Below, piece after piece: positions 6,500 to 13,459 of a DNA stretch of 64,000 nt. A model generated the notes under the pieces. It was not told the DNA's origin, ran no database searches, and saw only the letters and a list, made by a program, of their open reading frames with translations. Location of the stretch: the NCBI RefSeq assembly GCF_001552135.1, contig NZ_BCQP01000027.1, positions 1 through 64,000 on the forward strand, in the 5' to 3' direction. The translations under genes and the position numbers were made by a program. This DNA comes from Actinomadura chibensis NBRC 106107. Its GTDB lineage: Bacteria; Actinomycetota; Actinomycetes; Streptosporangiales; Streptosporangiaceae. Numbering within the stretch: position 1 is the first letter of the stretch; the number at the start of each line of letters is the position of its first letter.

Positions 6500-7910
6500 G
6501 AGCTTGCGGCCCGTGCGGATGGCGCGGGTCGCCGTGGTGGCGCCGCTGGACTCGCTGCGGGACGCCCTGGCGCGGACCGCCGACGCCGGCGTCGTCGAAT
6601 TCGACCTCCCGCCCGAGCGGGGCCCGCGGGGCGAGGCGGCGCAGGCGTTGCGGCACGCCGGGGGAGGGACCCGCGGGGCGGCGATCCTTCAGACGGCCCC
6701 GGACCTGGACGAGCTGGCCGCCGGGCGGCGTTTCGATCTGCTCGCGGGGGAGGCTGACCTGCAGGAGCACGCGGCCGCGGCGTTCCGCAGGGAGGGTGTC
6801 GCGGCGCTGGCCGGATGGACCCCCGAGGCGACCCGGACCGAGCTGGCGGCGAGGCTCGCCGAGACCGGCGCCGCCGTGGTGCCGCTCCCGCATCCGCGCG
6901 GCGCCGAGGCGCCGACCCTGCTGCCGGAGGCGTCCCGTGCGACCGGCGGGCGGGGATCGCTCGCGCCCCTGGTCGAGACCTACGGGACCGTGCCGTACGC
7001 CGATCTGGACCCGACGCCGCTCGCGTGGGCGGCGTACGTGCTGATGTTCGGGATGATGTTCGGCGACGTCGGGCACGGGCTGATGCTGGTCGCCGCCGCG
7101 GTGGCGCTGCTGGCCGGGCGCCCCCGACGTTTCTCTAGGTTGCGGCGGGTGTGGCCGTTCGTGCTGGGCGCCGGGGTGACCGGCACGGTCTTCGGGGTGC
7201 TGTACGGCGAGTTCTTCGGGCCGACGCACGTCATCCCGGAGGTGTGGCTCGCTCCGCTCGACGCCCCGGTCGAGTTGCTGGTCGCGGCGATCGGCGTGGG
7301 TGCCGTCCTGCTGGCCGGCGCGTACGCGATCGGCATCGTGAACCGGTGGCGGGAGGGCGGTTGGCCGGTCGCGCTGTACGAGCCGTCCGGCATCGCCGGG
7401 GCCGCGGCCTTCCTCGGCCTCGGAGCCCTGGCCGGCGGCGCCTACCTCGGCTTGCTCCCGCTCGCCGCCACCGGCGGGGTGCTCGGGACGCTCGGTCTCG
7501 GCCTGGCCTTCACCGGCTTCCTCGCCTCCGGCGGTGGCGGCGGCACCGGCGTGGTCGAGGCCGTCGTCGAACTGTTCGACCTGGTCGTGCGGCTGGGGGC
7601 GAACCTGGTGTCGTTCGCGCGGCTCGCGGCCTTCGGGCTCACCCACGCGGCCCTCGCCGGGATCGTCTGGTCCGGGACGGCCGCCCTCTGGGGACGGGGC
7701 GGTGTGCTCGCCGTCCTCGCCCCGCTCGTGTTCGCCGCGGGCACCGCCGTGACGTTCGCCCTGGAGGCGCTCGTCGCCGGGGTCCAGGCGCTCCGGCTGG
7801 AGTACTACGAGCTGTTCTCGCGGCTCTTCCTGACCCAGGGCCGTCCGTTCCGGCCCTGGCACATACCCATGATCACGCAGGAGGTGGACGGCTCATGTCC
7901 GCAGAAATGA
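6486..7910 (+). CDS. ntpI: V/A-type ATPase subunit I (a subunit), compact
   Basis: The membrane stator that forms the ion half-channels against the K ring. A cytosolic N-terminus (about residues 1-175) is followed by about eight membrane segments. Family motifs are clear: FGMMFGDVGHG at the first membrane segment, the helix NLVSFARLAAFGLTHAAL carrying the essential channel arginine, and the closing LEALVAGVQALRLEYYELF. At 474 residues it is well below the usual 600-700, and the loss is in the cytosolic arm. The ATG at 6486 overlaps subunit C by 14 bases; an in-frame ATG at 6519 is an alternative. Confidence 0.88.
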   Translation: MRWPESLRPVRMARVAVVAPLDSLRDALARTADAGVVEFDLPPERGPRGEAAQALRHAGGGTRGAAILQTAPDLDELAAGRRFDLLAGEADLQEHAAAAFRREGVAALAGWTPEATRTELAARLAETGAAVVPLPHPRGAEAPTLLPEASRATGGRGSLAPLVETYGTVPYADLDPTPLAWAAYVLMFGMMFGDVGHGLMLVAAAVALLAGRPRRFSRLRRVWPFVLGAGVTGTVFGVLYGEFFGPTHVIPEVWLAPLDAPVELLVAAIGVGAVLLAGAYAIGIVNRWREGGWPVALYEPSGIAGAAAFLGLGALAGGAYLGLLPLAATGGVLGTLGLGLAFTGFLASGGGGGTGVVEAVVELFDLVVRLGANLVSFARLAAFGLTHAALAGIVWSGTAALWGRGGVLAVLAPLVFAAGTAVTFALEALVAGVQALRLEYYELFSRLFLTQGRPFRPWHIPMITQEVDGSCPQK

Positions 7911-8146
7911 TCACGACGGCGCAGGCCGCGGCCTCGAACTGGGCCCCCTATCTCGGCACCGGGATCGCGGTCGCCGGTGCCGCAGTCGGCGCCGGGATCG
8001 CGGTGGCCTACGTCGGCGCAGCGGCGCTCGCCGCGATGAGCGAGCGGCCCGAGCTGTTCGGGCGCGCGATGGTGATCGTCGGCCTCGCCGAGGGCATCGC
8101 CATCTACGGGCTGATCATCGGCATCATCCTGATCGGGAAGGCGTGA
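7895..8146 (+). CDS. ntpK: V/A-type ATPase subunit K (proteolipid c ring)
   Basis: An 83-residue two-helix proteolipid. Helix 1 is Gly/Ala-rich (AVAGAAVGAGIAVAYVGAAA). The loop SERPELFGRAM and helix 2 (VIVGLAEGIAIYGLIIGIIL) follow, with the ion-binding Glu in GLAEG. No Na+-type ligand set is obvious, so proton coupling is more likely, but this is a judgement by eye. The ATG at 7895 follows GGAGGTGG and overlaps the end of subunit I by 16 bases. An 8-kDa two-helix form rather than the 16-kDa four-helix form means a ring with one carboxylate per hairpin. Confidence 0.9.
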   Translation: MSAEMITTAQAAASNWAPYLGTGIAVAGAAVGAGIAVAYVGAAALAAMSERPELFGRAMVIVGLAEGIAIYGLIIGIILIGKA

Positions 8147-8376
8147 GGGCCATGGCGCACATCGCCGTCATCGGAGAGCGCGCCCGCGTGGAGGGGTGGG
8201 CCCTCGGCGGGGCCCTGGCCGTCCCCGCGGACGACCCGGACGAGGTCCGCGCGGCCTGGCACGCGCTCGACGACGACGTGTCGGTCGTCGTGCTGACCCC
8301 CGCGGCCGCCCGGTGCCTCGAAGAGGAACGAGAGCGGCACCCGGACGCCGTACTGATCGTGGTGACCCCGCCATGA
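8143..8376 (+). CDS. V/A-type ATPase subunit F
   Basis: A 77-residue Rossmann-like protein with the family start IAVIGERARVEGWALGG and the closing AVLIVVTPP. Subunit F sits on the D shaft and regulates coupling. It is shorter than the usual 95-110 residues, lacking most of the C-terminal helix that contacts the A/B hexamer. Start is either the GTG at 8143 (GTGA overlap with ntpK) or the ATG at 8152; I use the overlap. Confidence comes mainly from operon position plus the N-terminal motif. Confidence 0.75.
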   Translation: MRAMAHIAVIGERARVEGWALGGALAVPADDPDEVRAAWHALDDDVSVVVLTPAAARCLEEERERHPDAVLIVVTPP

Positions 8377-8897
8377 CCGGCGTCCCCGGCGCCGAGGCGG
8401 CGCTGGCGCCGGTGCGCGACGCGCTCCTCGCCCGCGCCCGCGAGCGGGCGGCGGACGTCCGCGCGGACGCCGAGCGGGAGGCGGCCGCGACCCTCGCGGC
8501 GGCCCGCCGCGAGGCCGCGCGGATCCTGGACGAGGCACGCGCGGCGGGCCGCGCGGACGGGGCGGCGGCCGGCGCCGCCGAACGTTCGCGGACGCGGAAC
8601 CAGGCCCGCACGGTCGTGCTGGCGGCTCGCAGGCGGGCTTACGACGAGCTGTGCCGCCAGGTCCGGGCGGAGATGCGCGCGTTGTGCGCGGGCGCGGGCG
8701 GCCCGGAGACCGTCCGCAGGCTGAAGGCGACGGCGCGACGGCGGCTCGGGCCCGCGGCGCGGACCGCGGAGGCGCCCGGCGGCGGGCTGGTCGCGCGGAC
8801 CGCCCACGCCGAGCTCGACCTGTCCGCGGACGTCCTCGCCGAGCGGGCGGTGGCGGCGCTGGGAGCGGAGGTGGCACGGCTGTGGGACACGAGGTGA
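8373..8897 (+). CDS. V/A-type ATPase subunit E (peripheral stalk)
   Basis: A 174-residue protein with a long Ala/Arg/Glu coiled-coil helix (about 10-90) and a globular C-terminal part (about 100-174), the standard E subunit layout. E pairs with the G/H-like subunit to tie the A/B head to subunit I. Start ATG overlaps the previous TGA (ATGA). Its end overlaps the start of subunit A. Sequence identity of stalk subunits is low, so the call depends on architecture and operon order. Confidence 0.75.
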   Translation: MTGVPGAEAALAPVRDALLARARERAADVRADAEREAAATLAAARREAARILDEARAAGRADGAAAGAAERSRTRNQARTVVLAARRRAYDELCRQVRAEMRALCAGAGGPETVRRLKATARRRLGPAARTAEAPGGGLVARTAHAELDLSADVLAERAVAALGAEVARLWDTR

Positions 8898-10408
8898 TAC
8901 GGGTCAGCGGCCCCCTGGTGGAGGTGACGGGCGCGGTGGGCGCGGCGATGGGCGACGTGGTCGAAGTGGGAGGGCATCTCCTGCCCGGTGAGATCGTCGC
9001 CCTGGACGGCGACGTCGCCACCGTCCAGGCGTACGAGTACACCGGGGGGCTTGCGCCGGGCGCACCCGGCCGCACCACCGGGCGGGCGCTGTCCGCGCCG
9101 CTCGGCCCGCATCTGCTCGGCGGGGTGTACGACGGGCTGTTGCGGCCGCTCTCGTCCGCGGGGGTCTGGCTCGATCCGGCACGGCGCGCTTTCGGCGGCG
9201 ACGGTCCGGCCGCGGGCGACGGCCGGGCCGTCGAGCTCTGGCCGATCCGCGAACCCCGCCCCTACGCCGAGCGGCTGGACGCGAGCGTGCCCCTGCACAC
9301 CGGCCAGCGCGTCGTCGACCAGCTCTTCCCCGTGCCGCGCGGCGGGACCGTCGCCGTTCCCGGCGGTTTCGGCACCGGCAAGACCATGCTGCTGCAGCAG
9401 ATCGCCAAATGGTGCGACGCCGACGTCATCGTCTACGTCGGCTGCGGCGAGCGCGGTAACGAGATGGCCGACGTGCTCGCCGAGCTGGCCGCGCTCGAAG
9501 ACCCGCGGACCGGGGGTCGGCTGGCCGACCGCACCGTCGTCATCGCCAACACCTCCAACATGCCGATGATGGCGCGCGAGGCGGGCGTCTACAGCGGTGT
9601 CACCGTCGCCGAGTACTTCCGTGACCAGGGCGAGGACGCCGTCGTCATCGCCGACTCGACGTCCCGCTGGGCCGAGGCGCTGCGCGAGTTCGCCTCCCGC
9701 GGCGGCGAGCTGCCGGGCGAGGAGGGGTACCCGGCCGCGCTGCCGTCGGCGCTCGCCGCGTTCTACGAGAGGGCCGGACGGGTCCGCACGCCGCACGGCG
9801 CCGAGGGGTCCGTCACGATCATCGGCGCGGTGTCCCCGCCGGGAGGCGACATGACCGAGCCCGTCACCGCCTACACCGAGCGCTTCGTCCGCGCGCGGTG
9901 GAGCCTGGACAAGGACCTGGCCTATTCGCGGCACTACCCGGCCGTGTCCTGGGCGGGTTCGTTCGCCCGCGACGACGCCGCGCTCGCCCGCCACCACGCC
10001 GCCGCCGGCGATCCCGACTGGGCGGCCAGACGCGCCCGCACGGCGGCTCTCCTGGCCGAGTCCGACCGCCTGGCCGCGCTCGCCGAGCTCGTCGGCGCCG
10101 GCACCCTGCCAGGCCACGAGCGCATGGTGCTGCTGGCGGGACGGCTGCTGCGCGAGGGCGTCCTCCAGCAGAGCGCGCTCAGCCCCCGCGACGCCTTCTG
10201 CGCCCCGGAACGGGGCGCCGCCCTGACCGACGCCGTGCTCGCGGTCGTCGACCGCTGCCAGGCGGCGGTCGACCGGGGCGTCCCGGCAAGCGCCGTCGAG
10301 GAGCAGGACTTCTCACCGATCGTGCGGGCCCGCGAGGACGCGGCCACCGTGGCGGACGTCCACGCCCGCCGCGAGGCGATGCTGAACCGGTTGGGGGAAC
10401 TGCGATGA
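8882..10408 (+). CDS. ntpA: V/A-type ATPase catalytic subunit A, bulge region missing
   Basis: The ATP-hydrolysing/synthesising subunit. Motifs: Walker A GGFGTGKT (about residue 160), YVGCGERGNEM, ADSTSRWAEALREF, the GxxGYP loop EEGYPAALPS and SPPGGDMTEPVT. At 508 residues it is about 70-90 shorter than usual. Only about 20 residues separate the N-terminal barrel (ending near SSAGVWLDP) from WPIREPRPY, so the non-homologous bulge typical of A subunits is absent. The GTG at 8882 is preferred (GGAGGTGG 7 bases upstream); a GTG at 8894 giving a GTGA overlap is the alternative. The catalytic core looks intact. Confidence 0.93.
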   Translation: MGHEVIRVSGPLVEVTGAVGAAMGDVVEVGGHLLPGEIVALDGDVATVQAYEYTGGLAPGAPGRTTGRALSAPLGPHLLGGVYDGLLRPLSSAGVWLDPARRAFGGDGPAAGDGRAVELWPIREPRPYAERLDASVPLHTGQRVVDQLFPVPRGGTVAVPGGFGTGKTMLLQQIAKWCDADVIVYVGCGERGNEMADVLAELAALEDPRTGGRLADRTVVIANTSNMPMMAREAGVYSGVTVAEYFRDQGEDAVVIADSTSRWAEALREFASRGGELPGEEGYPAALPSALAAFYERAGRVRTPHGAEGSVTIIGAVSPPGGDMTEPVTAYTERFVRARWSLDKDLAYSRHYPAVSWAGSFARDDAALARHHAAAGDPDWAARRARTAALLAESDRLAALAELVGAGTLPGHERMVLLAGRLLREGVLQQSALSPRDAFCAPERGAALTDAVLAVVDRCQAAVDRGVPASAVEEQDFSPIVRAREDAATVADVHARREAMLNRLGELR

Positions 10409-11844
10409 CCGGGAACGACGGTGCGCCGGAGCGGTCCGGCGAAGCCTCGCGCGCCGACGGCGGCCGGTGGGCGAGACCGGCGTACACGCGTGTCTCGCGG
10501 GTCCACGGGCCGCTGATGGTGGTCCGCGACGCCGAGGGCGTCGGCTGGGACGAGTTCGCCGACATCCGGCTCGACTCGGGCGAGGCGCGGCACGGGCTCG
10601 TGCTCGACACCGCGCGCGACCAGGTGCTCGTCCAGGTGCTGGAGGGGACCGGCGGGATGCGCTTCGAGGGCACCCGGGTCGCCTTCAGCGGAACCCCGCT
10701 GCGCGTCCCGGTCGGGACGTCCTGGCTGGGGCGGGTCTGCGACGGGCTCGGCGCCCCGCTGGACGGGGGCCCGCCCATCATGGCCGACGCCGACGCGCCG
10801 GCCGCGGGCGTCCCGCTCAATCCCGTCCATCGCGAGCCACCGGCCGAGCCTGTCCTGACCGGAGTCTCGGCCATCGACGCCCTCACGACCCTCGCCCGCG
10901 GGCAGAAGCTGCCGATCTTCTCCCGCGCCGGACTCCCGCACCTGGAGCTGGCCGCGCAGATCGCCGCCCAGGCCTCGGCGGGCGGCGATCCGTTCTGCGT
11001 CGTCTTCGCCGCCATGGGACTGACCCGCGCCGACGCCGCCGCCGTCCGCGACACCCTGGAGGACCGCTCGGCCGCGGGCGACCTCGTGCTGCTGCTCAAC
11101 CTCGCCGACGCGCCCGTCATCGAGCGGATCCTGACGCCCCGCATCGCGCTGACCGTGGCCGAGCACCTGGCCTTCGAGGAGGGGCGGCACGTCCTGGTCG
11201 TCATGGGCGACATGACCGCCTATTGCGAAGCGCTGCGCGAGGTGTCGGCCGCGCGCGGGGAGATCCCGGCGCGGCGGGCCTATCCCGGTTACCTCTACAG
11301 CGACCTCGCCTCCCTGTACGAGCGCTGCGGACGCGTCCGCGGCAGGCCCGGCTCGGTCACCCTGATACCGGTCCTGACGATGCCCGGCGGCGACATCACC
11401 CACCCGGTGCCCGACCTCACCGGATACATCACCGAAGGCCAGATCGTCCTCTCCGAGGACCTGCACGCACGCGGCGTGTACCCGCCCGTCGACGCGCTGG
11501 AATCGCTGTCGCGGCTGATGCGCAAGGCCGCAGGGCCGAACCGCACCCGCGACGACCACCTGGACGTGGCCGCCCAGGTCCTCGCCGCACTGGCCAGGGC
11601 CCGCCACGCGCACGACCTCGGAGAACTCGTCGGTTCCGGCGCGCTCAGCGAGACCGACCGCCGCTACCTGGACTTCGAGCGCGCCTACCAGGAGATTCTC
11701 GTCTCGCAGGGAGTCGCCGAGCTCCGTCCGCTGGCCGAGACCCTGGACCGGGCCTGGCGGGCACTGGCCGCCCTGCCCCGGCGCGAACTCACGATGCTGC
11801 CGGGGGCGATGATCGACGCCCACCGCACCGAGGAGACCCGGTGA
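10405..11844 (+). CDS. ntpB: V/A-type ATPase regulatory subunit B
   Basis: A 479-residue non-catalytic nucleotide-binding subunit that alternates with A in the head. Landmarks: LTGVSAIDALTTLARGQKLPIFSRAGLPH (here only the pattern matters: no GKT P-loop, as expected for B), FAAMGLTRADA, a mid-domain VVMGDMTAYCEALREVS, and the family segment MPGGDITHPVPDLTGYITEGQ. Length is normal (450-480). It starts on an ATGA overlap with A and ends on a GTGA overlap with D. Nothing looks damaged. Confidence 0.93.
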   Translation: MTGNDGAPERSGEASRADGGRWARPAYTRVSRVHGPLMVVRDAEGVGWDEFADIRLDSGEARHGLVLDTARDQVLVQVLEGTGGMRFEGTRVAFSGTPLRVPVGTSWLGRVCDGLGAPLDGGPPIMADADAPAAGVPLNPVHREPPAEPVLTGVSAIDALTTLARGQKLPIFSRAGLPHLELAAQIAAQASAGGDPFCVVFAAMGLTRADAAAVRDTLEDRSAAGDLVLLLNLADAPVIERILTPRIALTVAEHLAFEEGRHVLVVMGDMTAYCEALREVSAARGEIPARRAYPGYLYSDLASLYERCGRVRGRPGSVTLIPVLTMPGGDITHPVPDLTGYITEGQIVLSEDLHARGVYPPVDALESLSRLMRKAAGPNRTRDDHLDVAAQVLAALARARHAHDLGELVGSGALSETDRRYLDFERAYQEILVSQGVAELRPLAETLDRAWRALAALPRRELTMLPGAMIDAHRTEETR

Positions 11845-12445
11845 CCGGCCGACCGCCGCAGGGGCGCGCCGGACGCCTCTGGCTCCGGCAGCGCATCGGG
11901 CTCGCCGAGGACGCCGTCGAACTCCTCCAGCGGAGCTGACCATCCTGCGAGACCAGCGGGACAGGATGCGCCTGCTCGCAGCCCGCACGCAAGAGGAATG
12001 GCACCGCCGTTGCGCGGAGGCGGACGAGACCCTGCTCCGCGCCACCCTGCTCGGCGGTCGCCGGGTGCTCCCCCTGGTCTCCGGCGGGCGACTCGCGGAC
12101 GTGAGCGTGGAGTACGCCGACTCCATGGGGGTGAGGTATCCCGCGCGCATCGTCTTCGAGCCGCCCGCCGAAACCGCGCGCGCACCGGGCGGCACCGCGC
12201 TGGCCGCCGCCCGGCGGGCCTGCGAGGCGGCCCTGGAGGCCGCCTGCGCCCACGCCGCCGCCACCGCGGCGGTCGCCGCCCTCGACGCCGAGGTCGCGGC
12301 CACCGGGCAGCGGGTCCGCGCGATCGAGCGCCGCCGCCTGCCCCGGTTGCGGGACGCGCTGGCCGGCATCGAGTTCGCGCTGGAGGAACGGGAACGCGAG
12401 GACGGCGCCCGGCTGCGCCGCCTCACCACCAAGAACCGATCATGA
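11841..12445 (+). pseudogene. ntpD: V/A-type ATPase subunit D with a single-base frameshift
   Basis: Subunit D is the central rotor shaft. The frame from the GTG at 11841 (GTGA overlap with ntpB) encodes a typical start, RLWLRQRIGLAEDAVELLQR, then hits TGA at 11937. The expected continuation, LTILRDQRDRM and the rest of the coiled-coil protein, is open in another frame to 12445. Adding one A to CGGAGCTG (giving CGG AAG CTG) would restore a full gene of about 200 residues. The downstream part is otherwise conserved and uncorrupted. So this is a sequencing error or a very recent mutation; no slippery site for programmed shifting is visible. Confidence 0.85.
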
Positions 12446-12567
12446 AGGCGTGCCTCCCGCTCGCCGAGACGCCCGGCGCGGGTGTCAGGGCGGGGAGCGT
12501 CGTCTCCTCTTCGGGGACATCGCCGAACACATCTTGGACGAGTCCAGGGTCCCTTCGCGCCGAGGCC

Positions 12568-12581
12568 GGGACGAAGGGCCC
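12568..12581. promoter_or_regulatory. DevR/OsdR-type box (GGGACGAAGGGCCC)
   Basis: Good match lying 123 bases after the ATPase operon and 103 bases before the ABC transporter ATG. It could control the transporter operon; whether the exporter belongs to the same regulon is inference. A poor half-matching copy lies just upstream (GGTCCCTTCGCGCC at 12549). Confidence 0.55.
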
Positions 12582-12683
12582 TTTCCGGCCGTGAGGTGCG
12601 CCTCGGATAGTCACTAGCAGAGCGCCTTCCAGCCGGGACGGCGGCCTACGTTCGGCGACGGCGCCGGCGAACCGGGAGGGGCC

Positions 12684-13454
12684 ATGACCGACGACATCGG
12701 TGAGCGGGTCCGGAGTGGACGGGCGGCGGGCGTTCTCGCGGCGCGGGCGGTCGGGGTCCGCAAGGTCTACGGCCATGGGGACAACGAGGTACGCGCCCTG
12801 GACGGCGTCACGGTCGAGTTCGCATCCGGCCAGTTCACCGCCGTGATGGGGCCGAGCGGCTCGGGCAAGTCGACTCTGCTGCACTGCCTGGCGGGGCTGG
12901 ACCGGGTGAGCGCCGGCCGGATCTGGATCGGGGACACCGAGCTGAGCGGCCTGTCCGACCGGCGGCTCACCCTGCTGCGCCGCGAGAAGGTCGGCTTCGT
13001 GTTCCAGGCGTTCAACCTGATCCCGACCCTGACCGCCGCCGAGAACATCGAGCTGCCGCTGGCCATCGCCGGCAGGCGGCCCGAGCGGGCCTGGTACGAC
13101 CGGGTGATCGACGCGGTCGGGCTGCGGGCCCGGCTGGGGCATCGTCCGGCGCAGATGTCCGGCGGGGAGCAGCAGCGTGTCGCCGGCGCCCGGGCGCTGG
13201 TCTCCAGGCCGACGATCATCTTCGCCGACGAACCCACCGGCAACCTCGATTCCAGGTCGAGCGCGGAAATGCTGCGCTTCATGCGCCGGTCGGTGGACGA
13301 GTTCGGGCAGACGATCGTGATGGTGACCCACGACCCGGCCGCGGCCGCCTATTCCGACCGGGTGCTGTTCCTGGCCGACGGCCGCATCGTCGACGAGATG
13401 GGCGATCCCACCGCCGAGAAGGTGCTCGACCTGATGAAGCGGCTCGGTGGCTGA
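12684..13454 (+). CDS. ABC transporter ATP-binding protein (MacB/LolD type)
   Basis: A 256-residue ATPase of the FtsE/LolD/MacB class. Walker A GPSGSGKST lies near residue 56, Q-loop in VFQAFNLIP, signature MSGGEQQRVAGARAL (M and E replace the usual L and Q), Walker B IIFADEPTGNLD and switch His in MVTHDP. It energises the FtsX-like permease five bases downstream. A GGGAGGGG ribosome site supports the ATG at 12684. A DevR-type box lies 103 bases upstream. Substrate is unknown; this class moves lipoproteins, peptides or other envelope molecules rather than importing nutrients. Confidence 0.92.
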   Translation: MTDDIGERVRSGRAAGVLAARAVGVRKVYGHGDNEVRALDGVTVEFASGQFTAVMGPSGSGKSTLLHCLAGLDRVSAGRIWIGDTELSGLSDRRLTLLRREKVGFVFQAFNLIPTLTAAENIELPLAIAGRRPERAWYDRVIDAVGLRARLGHRPAQMSGGEQQRVAGARALVSRPTIIFADEPTGNLDSRSSAEMLRFMRRSVDEFGQTIVMVTHDPAAAAYSDRVLFLADGRIVDEMGDPTAEKVLDLMKRLGG

Positions 13455-13459
13455 TCCCG

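Noticed and set aside
4806..7862. Long minus-strand frame opposite ATPase genes
   Set aside because: GC-driven shadow, low complexity (Arg/Pro/Gly/Ala); the plus strand encodes recognisable subunits.
11930..11945. Programmed frameshift in subunit D
   Set aside because: No slippery heptamer or stimulatory structure is visible, and D subunits are not known to use recoding.
12442..12594. 50-residue ORF overlapping the end of ATPase subunit D (ATGA)
   Set aside because: Low-complexity peptide; the sequence is better explained as leader DNA with a DevR box.
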